Of a DNA stretch of 61,111 bases, positions 1 to 7,712 are shown one piece after another; position 1 is the stretch's first letter; the number at the start of each line of letters is the position of its first letter. A model generated the notes under the pieces. The model worked only from the letters and a program-made list of their open reading frames with translations. It had not been told where the DNA came from and did not search any database. A program made the position numbers and the translations under genes. The DNA lies in assembly GCF_936943645.1 (NCBI RefSeq), contig NZ_CAKZJO010000068.1, positions 1 to 61,111 of the forward strand, written 5' to 3'. The stretch is from an uncultured Bradyrhizobium sp. (lineage in GTDB: Bacteria > Pseudomonadota > Alphaproteobacteria > Rhizobiales > Xanthobacteraceae).

Positions 1-112
1 GAGCGGCTCGACGGTCGGCGCGGCCGGCTCGTCGGCGGGTCATGCCAGCGACATGGGCATGGAGAAGGGCAAGGGTCACAACAAGGGCGAGATGAAGAAG
101 GACAAGGATTGA
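1..112 (+). CDS. C-terminal end of a Gly/Ser-rich, Lys-rich-tailed secreted-type protein (partial)
   Basis: The frame is open from the left edge and ends in TGA at 110-112. The visible 36 residues are a Gly/Ser/Ala stretch followed by a charged tail rich in Lys, Gly and Met (MEKGKGHNKGEMKKDKD). The composition resembles that of the next two genes, which start with signal peptides, so this looks like the first member of a three-gene tandem family; that relationship is inferred from composition and position only. A strong hairpin follows the stop codon. No function can be assigned. Confidence 0.7.
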   Translation, partial: SGSTVGAAGSSAGHASDMGMEKGKGHNKGEMKKDKD

Positions 113-121
113 TGCCTTGAG

Positions 122-147
122 AAGGAGCGGCAGCGATGCCGCTCCTT
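122..147 (+). terminator. Intrinsic terminator after the partial first gene
   Basis: A perfect 11-bp inverted repeat (AAGGAGCGGCA / TGCCGCTCCTT) with a GCGA tetraloop is followed by the T-rich stretch CGTCTTTGTT. It starts ten bases after the stop codon of the upstream gene and ends 24 bases before the next start, so it should separate the two transcripts. Confidence 0.8.
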
Positions 148-171
148 CGTCTTTGTTGGAGGAGACTTCGC

Positions 172-525
172 ATGAACAGATCAATCATTGCGATCGCAAC
201 ACTGGCCTTGATGGCGGGCACCGCTCAGGCAACCACCATGGAGAAGACCGGCAAGACCGCATCGGGCGAGACCTGCAAGGTCACTGTCGAGAAACATGCC
301 GACGGCAGCATCAGCGCGGCCGGCGCGTCGGGATCGGGCACCACGGGATCGACGGCGTCGAGCGGTTCGCTGTCGAGCTCGAGCTCGGCTGGCGGATCGT
401 CGGTGCACGTGCAGGCGGGCGGCGGCAACGTCTCCAGCTCGTCTTCGACCGCAGGCGCGCCTGGCTCGACCAGCGCCAGCACCATCACGGTCAACGGCTG
501 CACGATTTCGACCTCGTCGCCTTAA
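172..525 (+). CDS. Small secreted Ser/Gly-rich protein of unknown function
   Basis: The protein has 117 residues. The ATG at 172 is chosen because GGAGGAG lies just upstream and the protein then begins MNRSIIAIATLALMAGTAQA, a clear signal peptide. The mature part starts with a short ordered segment containing Cys (GETCKVTVEKHADG), continues as a long Ser/Gly/Ala low-complexity tract, and ends in a short segment with a second Cys (TVNGCTISTS). Two cysteines at opposite ends could form a disulphide. It lies 21 bp before the next, compositionally similar gene, probably in one transcript. I do not recognise a family; an extracellular or surface role is inferred only from the signal peptide and composition. 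Confidence 0.75.
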   Translation: MNRSIIAIATLALMAGTAQATTMEKTGKTASGETCKVTVEKHADGSISAAGASGSGTTGSTASSGSLSSSSSAGGSSVHVQAGGGNVSSSSSTAGAPGSTSASTITVNGCTISTSSP

Positions 526-546
526 GATTCACAGAGAGGATTGAAC

Positions 547-975
547 ATGAGAACGTTATTCGCGACTGCGGCAGTTGCAGCTTTGCTTGCCGCGACCTCA
601 CCGTCTCTCGCGCAGAAGAGCGTCACGGGCGGAAGCGGCGGCTCGGCCGCAGCCGGCGGCACCGCGGCCTCGACGGTCGGCACGGGCGGCACGTCCACCT
701 CCGCGAACGGCAGCACCGGCTCGTCGATCGCGGCCGGCGGAAGCGCCGCTGCCGTCGATGGCAAGGCGCAGACCGGCGTCAGCATGAACAAGGGCAACGG
801 CCCCGTGATGAACTCCAATGCCCGGGCGCAGGCCCATGAGGGCGGCACGTTCAGCCGTTCGCATACGCGCACCAAGGTCAAGGCCGGCGAAGAGGTCGGC
901 TCGACGACCAAGACGATGTCGCACGTGCCGGGTTCGAAACCGAGCATGTCGACGACGTCGACGACCGCGCGCTAA
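547..975 (+). CDS. Small secreted Gly/Ser/Thr-rich protein of unknown function
   Basis: The protein has 142 residues. The ATG at 547 has GAGAGGA six bases upstream; an in-frame TTG at 541 overlaps that ribosome-binding site and is rejected. MRTLFATAAVAALLAATSPSLA is a signal peptide. The mature protein is a Gly/Ser/Thr/Ala repeat-like tract that changes into a basic, Thr/Ser/Lys-rich tail. The segment DGKAQTGVSMNKGNGP recalls the MEKGKGHNKG part of the partial gene at the left edge, supporting a small tandem family. There are no cysteines. The function is unknown. Confidence 0.75.
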   Translation: MRTLFATAAVAALLAATSPSLAQKSVTGGSGGSAAAGGTAASTVGTGGTSTSANGSTGSSIAAGGSAAAVDGKAQTGVSMNKGNGPVMNSNARAQAHEGGTFSRSHTRTKVKAGEEVGSTTKTMSHVPGSKPSMSTTSTTAR

Positions 976-1030
976 CCCTCGCGAGCTTGCTGCCCGGCTG
1001 GCCCCGGGCAGCTCGCTTTCTCGCTGCGCG

Positions 1031-1489
1031 TCAGTCGGCGCTCAGGCTGTGGCTGATCCGCGTGACGACGCGGTCCCATTGCCGCTTCTCGGCCGCGGGA
1101 TAATTGATCAGCACGCAGTGCACGTAACCGCCCGAAAAATTGCAGCGGTCGTACCAGATCTTGTCGCGCTTGATGCTGGAGACCACGAAGAAATTCCGCG
1201 CGATACGCTTGTAGATGATTCCGGACGGCGGATTCTTCCTGGCCAGGAATTCGGCCGGCGAAAGACCTTCCCGGTCGGAAACGGCCTGTACGGACAGATC
1301 GGCCCTGCCGTCGGCGGTGCGAAACTGCTGGCCGTAGCCTTCGGGCTTGCCAGCCGTCTCCGAGAACAGTGAGGCGGGAATGTCGACCGACGTTCCGGTC
1401 TCGGCGATCCGATAGCTGGTCCAGCTGTCCGCCCGTGCGGCAGACAGCGTGGCGAGCAGCGCGAGGCCGGCAGCGATTGTTGTCTTCAT
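1031..1489 (-). CDS. Periplasmic/secreted protein of unknown function
   Basis: The protein has 152 residues. The start ATG is preceded on the minus strand by GAGGTAG, and MKTTIAAGLALLATLSAARA is a signal peptide. The mature domain begins SWTSYRIAETGTSVDIPASLF and contains a single Cys pair in DRCNFSGGYVHCVLI, likely a disulphide. The pattern of a short beta-rich domain with WYDRCN is common in uncharacterised Rhizobiales exported proteins. It is the last gene of the minus-strand run that begins with the polysaccharide genes, but a 32-bp gap and its own ribosome-binding site do not prove co-transcription. The function is unknown. Confidence 0.8.
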   Translation of the reverse strand: MKTTIAAGLALLATLSAARADSWTSYRIAETGTSVDIPASLFSETAGKPEGYGQQFRTADGRADLSVQAVSDREGLSPAEFLARKNPPSGIIYKRIARNFFVVSSIKRDKIWYDRCNFSGGYVHCVLINYPAAEKRQWDRVVTRISHSLSAD

Positions 1490-1521
1490 GTCTACCTCAT
1501 CACTTAATCGTTCCTTGCGCA

Positions 1522-1740
1522 TCAATCGCGCGGCAGCAGTTGCAGCTCCATCAGGGCGATCCGCTGCAAATCGGCAACGTTGCGCTCGCCTGCACCGGCG
1601 GTACGCAGGATGGATTCGGCGAGCGCGTTGACGTGCGCGGCATGCACGGGCTCCGGCAGGCTGGCAACCGCAGCTTCCAGGGCGGTGGTCATGACCTCGA
1701 TCACCTCGGGGGAGAATGCAGCGTTGGAAAAATTCTTCAT
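1522..1740 (-). CDS. Small conserved-type cytoplasmic protein of unknown function
   Basis: The protein has 72 residues and starts MKNFSNAAFSPEVIEVM. It has no signal peptide or membrane segment. The sequence is almost entirely amphipathic helix and ends in GERNVADLQRIALMELQLLPRD. It lies 77 bp downstream of the Wzy-like gene and 32 bp upstream of the exported protein. Small helical proteins of this type are frequent in Bradyrhizobium, but I cannot name a function. Confidence 0.7.
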   Translation of the reverse strand: MKNFSNAAFSPEVIEVMTTALEAAVASLPEPVHAAHVNALAESILRTAGAGERNVADLQRIALMELQLLPRD

Positions 1741-1817
1741 CGCACGAACCGGCCCTTGTGTGGACCGTCGGCTCAACGCTGGGAAAAAGTGGAAGTTCCT
1801 GCAGCGCGGGCGCCGGG

Positions 1818-3368
1818 CTACGCCGCCGGCTGATAATGCGTGAGGGGCTCGAACTCCGCCGCCTCGCTGGCGACGGCCTGCATCCTGACATGGCTGCCGA
1901 TGACGAGGCCGGTGAGCGAGAGCATCAGCCCCAGCGCGAGCGGGGCGAACAGGGCCTCCTCCTGGAACAAGCCGTTGAGCAGCACGACCATGACGCCGAA
2001 GCCGGCGAGCCCTTGCGTCAGATAGCCCGACGAGGCGTAGAGCCGCCAGGCCCTCAGCGCCATCGCGAAATAGAAGGCCAGCAGCACGAAGGCGCCAACA
2101 CCCATCTGGTACAGGAGAACGCCGATGGCGCTTTCGACCGCGCCATCGATCGTTCCGGCCGCCTGCGCGGCGCTCCAGTCGATCGAGAAATAGCTGTCCG
2201 ACAGATTGCCGCCGATGCCGAGGCCCCGGCCGAAAGGCCTCTGCACGAATCCGTCCAGGCCGCCCATCAGTCCAATGACGTGATAGTCGCCGATCTGCAG
2301 CCCGAGGCGGATCGCCAGAACCGCGAAGGCGGCCATGCCGAGGAAGCCGAGGAGCAAGGTCACCACGGCGCCGAGCAGACGGGTCGCGATCCAGGCCGCG
2401 ACCACGAAGATCACCACGATGATGGCGCCCTTCACGCTGCAGAAGACCAGCAGCGGCAAGGCCGCGAGCGCCAGCAGCGGCCGTCCCACCGAGAACAGGA
2501 ACAGCGCGAGAAAGCTGACCCCGTAGGCGAAGCTGATCGGGTGCATGTTCGGACCGTTGATGCGCAGCATCTTCGACAGGCCAAACCCTTCGAGCAAGGG
2601 CGTGTTCAGGAAGTCGAAGCTGAAGCGGTCCTTGAGGTCGACCGGCACGTTGCCGGTCTGGCGCATCTGGGCTTCCCAGACACCCGAATGGGTCGCCTTG
2701 AGCTCGTCGAAACCCCAGAACGTATAGCTGTTGGTGATGGCGAGCCAGGCATCGCGGAAGAGCAGCTCGACATAGCCGCAACAGACGATGATGACCGCGA
2801 GCGCCACCAGGAACGGCGTGATGCGCACCTCGTAGGTCGCGGCGGTCAGCAGCGAGAGCTGGAACAGGAACAGCGGCAGCACGATGTTGCGCAGATAGAC
2901 CGCCGCCGGCTGCCCGTCCTGGATGAAGCCGATCGCGAAATACAACGACACCACGGCGAGGGTGACGACGCCCCAGCGCATGATCCGGTTCACCTCGGCC
3001 GACTGGTTCCTCTGGCCCAGCACGTAGAGGCCGAACGTCGCCAGCCACATCACGGAGCAGACGAGGAAATTGTAGCCCTTGATGAAGTCGAGATCGGAGG
3101 GCAGCGGCACCAGCGGCGACAGGATCGAAACGAACAGGTTCTGGAAGAACAGGACGAAGATCGCGATCGCCGGCGCGTAGGTCGGAACCGCCAGCACGAT
3201 GGCGATGCCGACGAGCACCTCGACGACGATGCCGAGAGCCGGGTGCGCCAGATGCAGGATCGGCGCGAAGCCGATCGCTGCCGTGGCGATGCAGAATGTC
3301 GTGGCGAGCTCGAGCCAGGCCGGCGGCGATGGCACGCTCTGATCCTGCGGTGAGTCTCCGGCGCTCAT
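1818..3368 (-). CDS. Wzy/O-antigen-ligase-like polysaccharide polymerase
   Basis: This is a 516-residue integral membrane protein with roughly eleven to twelve hydrophobic segments and a large loop in the middle (about residues 215-275), containing WGFDELKATHSG and the motif GPNMHPISFAYG. That architecture, with a big periplasmic loop between the central membrane segments, is typical of the Wzy polymerase/WaaL ligase superfamily. The start has AAGGAACG upstream. It follows the GH5 glycanase and the Wzz-like protein on the same strand, the order expected of an exopolysaccharide assembly unit: chain-length control, trimming hydrolase, polymerase. The specific polymer cannot be read from the sequence. 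Confidence 0.75.
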   Translation of the reverse strand: MSAGDSPQDQSVPSPPAWLELATTFCIATAAIGFAPILHLAHPALGIVVEVLVGIAIVLAVPTYAPAIAIFVLFFQNLFVSILSPLVPLPSDLDFIKGYNFLVCSVMWLATFGLYVLGQRNQSAEVNRIMRWGVVTLAVVSLYFAIGFIQDGQPAAVYLRNIVLPLFLFQLSLLTAATYEVRITPFLVALAVIIVCCGYVELLFRDAWLAITNSYTFWGFDELKATHSGVWEAQMRQTGNVPVDLKDRFSFDFLNTPLLEGFGLSKMLRINGPNMHPISFAYGVSFLALFLFSVGRPLLALAALPLLVFCSVKGAIIVVIFVVAAWIATRLLGAVVTLLLGFLGMAAFAVLAIRLGLQIGDYHVIGLMGGLDGFVQRPFGRGLGIGGNLSDSYFSIDWSAAQAAGTIDGAVESAIGVLLYQMGVGAFVLLAFYFAMALRAWRLYASSGYLTQGLAGFGVMVVLLNGLFQEEALFAPLALGLMLSLTGLVIGSHVRMQAVASEAAEFEPLTHYQPAA

Positions 3369-3465
3369 CGATCGTTCCTTGGATCGTCCTTTGGCATCGC
3401 GCGGCGATCACGATAGCGGGGCGATGGGTAAGGAGTCGTTAACGATAGCGGAGCGGGCTGGAAGG

Positions 3466-4608
3466 TCAGCGCCGGCTGGGGCGCGGGGCACCACCGAGCA
3501 GTGCCCGCATCACGTCGGGATCGGCCCTGCCGGTACTGCGGTCGACAAGGCCAAAGCCCTGGGCCAGTTCCCAATGCGTCCAGCCCCAGCAGTGCTCCCT
3601 GGCATAGGCGGTGACCTCGGCCAGCCAGCGCAGCCGGCTCTGTCGGGGCGCTCCGGCTTTCAGCACGCCGAACTCGTTGACGATGATCGGCCGCTTGAAC
3701 TGCTGCTGCCATGCGAGCGCGGGCGCGAGCCAGCGATCGGCTGCCGGCTTGTCCCTGGCGGCAGCGATTGCGACGTCGAGCATGCCGAGCGCCTTGGTCG
3801 CGCCCCTCGCCTGCAGATCCCGGCGGATCGCCTGCACCTTGGGATCGCCGCCGCTGATCGGATAAGGCAGATCGATGATGTCGTGCAGCGGATCCTGCGC
3901 GTCCCAATGGGCTTGATGGGTGAACACCATGGGATCGTAGAAGTGGATGGCATAGACGACGTCAGGATCCGCCAGCGGACGAAACCGCGGCAGCGAGTCC
4001 GCGCGCTGCCAATTGACGGGACCGACGACGAGCGTGGTGCTGGGAAGCAGTTTGCGGACGAAGGCGGCGAGCGTCTCGACCTGCGTTTGCCATCTGTCGG
4101 CGTCGACATCGGGCTCGTTGAGCAACTCGGCGAAGACGCGATCGGTGGAATAGGATCGCATGACCCCGGCAAGGCCGCTCCAGGCCTCCTGCATCTCGTT
4201 CAGCGCCGCGTCCGGGTCTTCCTTGTGCAGGCGGTTGAAGCGCTCGCCGGGATGAAGATCGACCGAAATGGCATAGCCGAGCGCGGTGAGCTGCTTCAGC
4301 GCCTTGTCGAGCACGCCCAGCGTCTCGTCGCGCTCGGCCTTTGCGGCGAAGCGCGGCATCACGCGCTCTGCCGGCACCGGCAGCCGAACATGGCTCATTC
4401 CCGACTTTCGCAATTGCTGCAGCAATTCGCGGCTCGGCACCTCGCCGTTGATCCAGCCGTCGGCGTTGAAGCCGCGCGACAGCACAGCGAGCCGCCCCGG
4501 CGCGACCGTCTGCGGCACGGGCACGCAATCGTCCGCAAACACAGGCGCGGCGAACGAGATCGAGACGAGCATCGCCGCAGCCAGCAAACCACGGCGCGAC
4601 GCTGTCAT
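3466..4608 (-). CDS. Secreted glycoside hydrolase family 5 (cellulase-like endoglycanase)
   Basis: The protein has 380 residues with a signal peptide (MTASRRGLLAAAMLVSISFA). The GH5 hallmarks are visible: the acid/base Glu in AELLNEPD (about residue 165), the nucleophile Glu in IIVNEFG (about 312), the His/Tyr of YAIHFYDP (about 222) and a late aromatic stretch WGWTHWELAQGFG. The fold should be a TIM barrel acting on beta-linked glucans outside the cytoplasm. The ATG at 4608 lies inside a TTGACGATG run; an in-frame TTG at 4614 would overlap the upstream stop codon and is the alternative start. Placement between Wzz-like and Wzy-like genes suggests trimming of the nascent polysaccharide, as with cellulase genes in cellulose and EPS operons. 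Confidence 0.85.
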   Translation of the reverse strand: MTASRRGLLAAAMLVSISFAAPVFADDCVPVPQTVAPGRLAVLSRGFNADGWINGEVPSRELLQQLRKSGMSHVRLPVPAERVMPRFAAKAERDETLGVLDKALKQLTALGYAISVDLHPGERFNRLHKEDPDAALNEMQEAWSGLAGVMRSYSTDRVFAELLNEPDVDADRWQTQVETLAAFVRKLLPSTTLVVGPVNWQRADSLPRFRPLADPDVVYAIHFYDPMVFTHQAHWDAQDPLHDIIDLPYPISGGDPKVQAIRRDLQARGATKALGMLDVAIAAARDKPAADRWLAPALAWQQQFKRPIIVNEFGVLKAGAPRQSRLRWLAEVTAYAREHCWGWTHWELAQGFGLVDRSTGRADPDVMRALLGGAPRPSRR

Positions 4609-4610
4609 CG

Positions 4611-6800
4611 TCAAACCGCAAGACCCAATGCACCGCCCTCGGGGTGCGGCGCCTGCGATCCCGCGGGCGCATGATTGACGACGAGCCCCGTCGGCACGGT
4701 CTCGTATCGCGACAGCGCGGCAGTCACCCGGCGCATCGCTGCCGATCCGAGCTCGCCGGCACGCGCCACCAGCACGATCAGGTCCGCATGCGCGGCCAAC
4801 GCGATGGCGTCGGGCTGAAGTGCGAGATTACCGGCATGGACGATGATCAGATCGAACTCCGAACGAATATCGTCCTCGGGCCTCGCATCGGCCTTGCGGC
4901 CGGCGCTCAGGAGCTCGTCGATCGACTGAAGGCCCGCCGTGGTCGAACCGTCATTCCATTCGGTCACCGGCGGCTGGTGGCCGGCGAATTCCGACTGCAG
5001 CCGGATCAACACGCTCATCATGCCGCGCTTCACGGCGGCACGATTGAGCGAGCGCGCGACGGTGTTGCCGCCGGCGCTCTTGCCGACCGACAGCACCAAG
5101 GCAACCTTGCAGCCGCGCACCGGCACGCGATCGATCCGCTCCAGCAGCGGCCGCAGATAGACACCGAGATCGAGTTCGGCCGAAGCGGCAACCGGCCTTT
5201 GCCAGACCGTGGTGGGGCCGGTCCCGGACAACAGATCGGGGATGCGGGCCCAGACGGGAAGCCGCGGCATCGCGTCCGGACGGCTTGCGGCCGGCGGTTG
5301 CGCTTGAAGCGGGACTTGCGGCTGAACTTGTGGCTGAACTTGTGGCTGGACCTGAACTTGCCGAGCTTGCGTGTCCGCCGCCGCTACAGGCATGGGAGGC
5401 TCGACCGGCGCGGGCTGGCCGGACATGCTCGCCATCGCCGCAACGCAAGCGGTCGATGTCAGCAGCGAGCCGATCGCCAGCGCCGCCAGCAGCAGCGCGA
5501 GCGGCGGGCGCGTCGAACGCAGCGGCGGAATGGCCGGCGAAGCGATCTTGGTCTGGGAATTCTGCAGCTGACGCTGCTCGTTGGTGGTCTTGAACCGCGA
5601 CAGGAACTGCTCGTAGATGTTCCGGTTGGCGTCGGCATCGCGCTGAAGCTCCTGCAGCTTCACCAGCGCCTGCCCGTCGACCAGCATCTTGGTCTCGACT
5701 TCCTTGAGCTGCCTTTCCAGCGCCTTCTGCTGCTCCAGCTGGGCTTCATATTCGGACTTGGCGGTGTCGATGTTCTTCTTCCGCTCGACCTCGATCTGCC
5801 GGTTGATGTCGGCGAGCTGGCTGTAGGAGATCGCGAGGTCGGGATGGCGATCGCCAAACACCGCCTTCTTCTGCGCGATCTGGTCGTTCAGGGTCGAGCG
5901 CTGCGCGCGCAGCATGCTCAACAGGTCCTGCTTCACCGGTCCTTCGACATTGGCCTTGAGATCGCGCTGCACCTGGTCGTAGCGCGCCTTGGCTTCCTCG
6001 GTGCGAAGACGCGCGGCGGAGACCTGCTGATTGAGATCGGTCACCCGCAATTGCTGCGTGGTCGAATCCTTGCCGGCATTGAGGATCTTGTGCTCGAGCC
6101 GGAAGGCGGCGACGGCGTCTTCCGATGCTCGCAGCCGCTCGTTCAGCGTCTTCAGCCGATCCTTGAGCCAGTCGGCGGCCTCGTCCGTGGCGGCGGTGCG
6201 GACGCGGCCTTGGCTCGCGACGAACGCCTCGGCGACGGCGTTGGCGTAGTAGGCGGCCCGCTCGGAACGGTTCGAGGTGAAGGAGATCGCGATGACGTAA
6301 GTAAGCCCGCGGCGCGTGATCTCGAGGCGGCTGCGGAATTTTTCCAGCAGGCGCGTCATGTCGGTATGACCGCCCGCGATATCGTCGTCCTCGGCGATCT
6401 TGAGCTGCTCGATCAGGGGACGGAGGAAGCCGTCGGATTTGGCGATCTCGATCTGGCTCTGCAGCGCCGCGGCGTCCTGGCCGATGCCGGGCAAGACGTC
6501 CTGCTCCGTGGTGACGCGCAGCTCCCGAGGATCGAGAACGACCAGGGCCGTCGCGGCATAGCGGACCGGCAGAACCATCAGCGCGACGACGCCGAGGGCA
6601 AACAGCGCCAGGGCCAGCGTCAGAATGCGGCGGCCGTTCCCGCGCAGAAATGCGAGCGCTCCGGAGACGCTGAGCGATCCCTTGATCAGCCCCGGCGCGG
6701 CGCCGTCGGGCTGGGTCCGCGCAGCCCGCGGCGCTTCCCACGAAGCCGCTGGCTCCGTCGGGGCGATGCTTCGCGGAGATGCGCGGCTACCGAACGCCAT
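4611..6800 (-). CDS. Wzz/GumC/ExoP-type chain-length protein with degenerate BY-kinase domain
   Basis: The protein has 729 residues. An N-terminal basic segment leads to a first membrane helix (about 58-78), a periplasmic Wzz domain with long coiled coil (about 195-415), the proline-rich motif SPAIPPLRSTRPP before the second helix (about 431-457), a Gln/Val/Pro repeat linker (about 481-502) and a C-terminal domain in the position of the tyrosine autokinase. The expected Walker A GxGKS/T is replaced by GKSAGGNTVA, with Asn where the catalytic Lys belongs. The expected Asp-rich A' box reads FDLIIVHAGN, and there is no C-terminal tyrosine cluster. It probably controls polymer length without kinase activity. 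The ATG at 6800 is preferred over an in-frame TTG at 6818. Confidence 0.85.
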   Translation of the reverse strand: MAFGSRASPRSIAPTEPAASWEAPRAARTQPDGAAPGLIKGSLSVSGALAFLRGNGRRILTLALALFALGVVALMVLPVRYAATALVVLDPRELRVTTEQDVLPGIGQDAAALQSQIEIAKSDGFLRPLIEQLKIAEDDDIAGGHTDMTRLLEKFRSRLEITRRGLTYVIAISFTSNRSERAAYYANAVAEAFVASQGRVRTAATDEAADWLKDRLKTLNERLRASEDAVAAFRLEHKILNAGKDSTTQQLRVTDLNQQVSAARLRTEEAKARYDQVQRDLKANVEGPVKQDLLSMLRAQRSTLNDQIAQKKAVFGDRHPDLAISYSQLADINRQIEVERKKNIDTAKSEYEAQLEQQKALERQLKEVETKMLVDGQALVKLQELQRDADANRNIYEQFLSRFKTTNEQRQLQNSQTKIASPAIPPLRSTRPPLALLLAALAIGSLLTSTACVAAMASMSGQPAPVEPPMPVAAADTQARQVQVQPQVQPQVQPQVPLQAQPPAASRPDAMPRLPVWARIPDLLSGTGPTTVWQRPVAASAELDLGVYLRPLLERIDRVPVRGCKVALVLSVGKSAGGNTVARSLNRAAVKRGMMSVLIRLQSEFAGHQPPVTEWNDGSTTAGLQSIDELLSAGRKADARPEDDIRSEFDLIIVHAGNLALQPDAIALAAHADLIVLVARAGELGSAAMRRVTAALSRYETVPTGLVVNHAPAGSQAPHPEGGALGLAV
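5320..5355. repeat. 12-bp in-frame tandem repeat in the ExoP-like linker
   Basis: The unit GGCTGAACTTGT is repeated in tandem at 5320-5331 and 5332-5343, with degenerate copies on both sides. On the coding strand it encodes a QVQP/QPQV repeat between the second membrane helix and the pseudokinase domain. Because the unit is a multiple of three, copy-number changes would lengthen the linker without a frameshift. Confidence 0.7.
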
Positions 6801-6920
6801 GGCTCTATTCGAAATCAACTCACAGACGAAAGTTCAGACGCTTGCCACAGCGTAAATATCCATGGTTAACCGCCGGTTACGGCCGGAGCGAGAAACGGAA
6901 AGGGCCGTGAAAAGCGCCGT

Positions 6921-7577
6921 TCAGGCGGAAAAGGACGGCTTGGCCGGCCTGCGCGCCGGACTTGGCCTCCCGACCACCAGCGCGGCCCGGGACGTCGCCG
7001 ACCGCGCGAGCTCGCCGTCGCCGAGCAGGCAGGACCGCAGGGTCTCGATCTCCGGGCAATCGGCGGTCCCGAGCGGGCCGATCAGGAAGCCGTTTTCCAG
7101 CGGCTCGCATTTGTAACCTGGATAGCGCTGCACCCGGTCCGCGATCACGACGTCGACCTTGCCTTCGAGCAGCTCGTGCAGCCCCGCCGGCTGGCTGATG
7201 CGAATGCCGAGCTGCGGCTCGGCGCGGCGAAATTGGGCAAGGCGCGCGCGCAAGGCGTCGAGCGCAAAGCTCGCGTGAAGCCCGATATGCAGCAGGCTCG
7301 TGACGCCCTCGGGCTTGAGCTCGGCGGTGGCGTCGGCAAGGCGGCGAAACGCCTTTCGGACCTGCGCCAGATAGGTCTCGCCGGGCAAGGTCAGAACCAC
7401 CTGCCGCGTGCGGCGCTCGAACAGCTGCACGCCCAGCCGCTCCTCCAAGAGGCGGATTTGCTGGCTGATCGCACCGGCGGTGACGTGCAGCTCGTGGGCG
7501 GCTTGCTTGAAGCTGAGATGACGGGCCGCGGCCTCGAAGGCGCGCAGGGCATTGAGTGGCGGCAGCAGATACGTCAT
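6921..7577 (-). CDS. LysR-family regulator with short effector domain (possibly truncated)
   Basis: The protein has 218 residues and starts MTYLLPPLNALRAFEAAARH. The N-terminal winged helix-turn-helix is well preserved (SFKQAAHELHVTAGAISQQI, then LEERLGVQLFERR) and is closest in style to GcvA/AmpR-type LysR proteins. The first effector subdomain is present to about residue 165 (VDVVIADRVQRYPGY). The family is normally about 300 residues; here the second subdomain is missing and the last 40 residues (GELARSATSRAALVVGRP...) look unrelated. It is divergent from an MFS gene across a 135-bp gap that holds a long palindrome, so it is the likely regulator of that transporter if still functional. Confidence 0.75.
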   Translation of the reverse strand: MTYLLPPLNALRAFEAAARHLSFKQAAHELHVTAGAISQQIRLLEERLGVQLFERRTRQVVLTLPGETYLAQVRKAFRRLADATAELKPEGVTSLLHIGLHASFALDALRARLAQFRRAEPQLGIRISQPAGLHELLEGKVDVVIADRVQRYPGYKCEPLENGFLIGPLGTADCPEIETLRSCLLGDGELARSATSRAALVVGRPSPARRPAKPSFSA

Positions 7578-7629
7578 GGCCGGCTCCGGGCGATGCGGGG
7601 AGAGGCGCAGGATGCATGAGTTTTGCTCG

Positions 7630-7660
7630 CGCGACAAAAGAGAAATCCTGCTTTGTCGCG
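7630..7660. promoter_or_regulatory. Probable LysR operator between the divergent regulator and MFS gene
   Basis: Perfect 9-bp arms CGCGACAAA and TTTGTCGCG are separated by 13 bases. The left arm also forms a second small inverted repeat with TTTTG seven to nine bases before it. The size and the A/T-flanked dyad suit the T-N11-A type sites bound by LysR tetramers. It sits 53 bp upstream of each predicted start. Confidence 0.6.
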
Positions 7661-7712
7661 GCCAGCGGCGGGCGATACCCCAGGGCCGATCTCCAGCAGC
7701 CCGAGAAAGCCA

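Noticed and set aside
1716..3353. Plus-strand open frame of 545 codons
   Set aside because: Glu/Arg/His/Gln-rich antisense frame of the Wzy-like gene; no ribosome-binding site or domain.
1522..3411. Open frame of 629 codons on the minus strand covering the Wzy-like gene
   Set aside because: Most of it is an alternative frame of the Wzy-like gene; only its final 72 codons (1522-1740) look like a real small gene, with its own ATG.
4609..4614. TTG start for the GH5 gene coupled to the upstream stop codon
   Set aside because: An ATG follows two codons later, and the signal peptide begins naturally there; the TTG has no clear ribosome-binding site. It remains possible.
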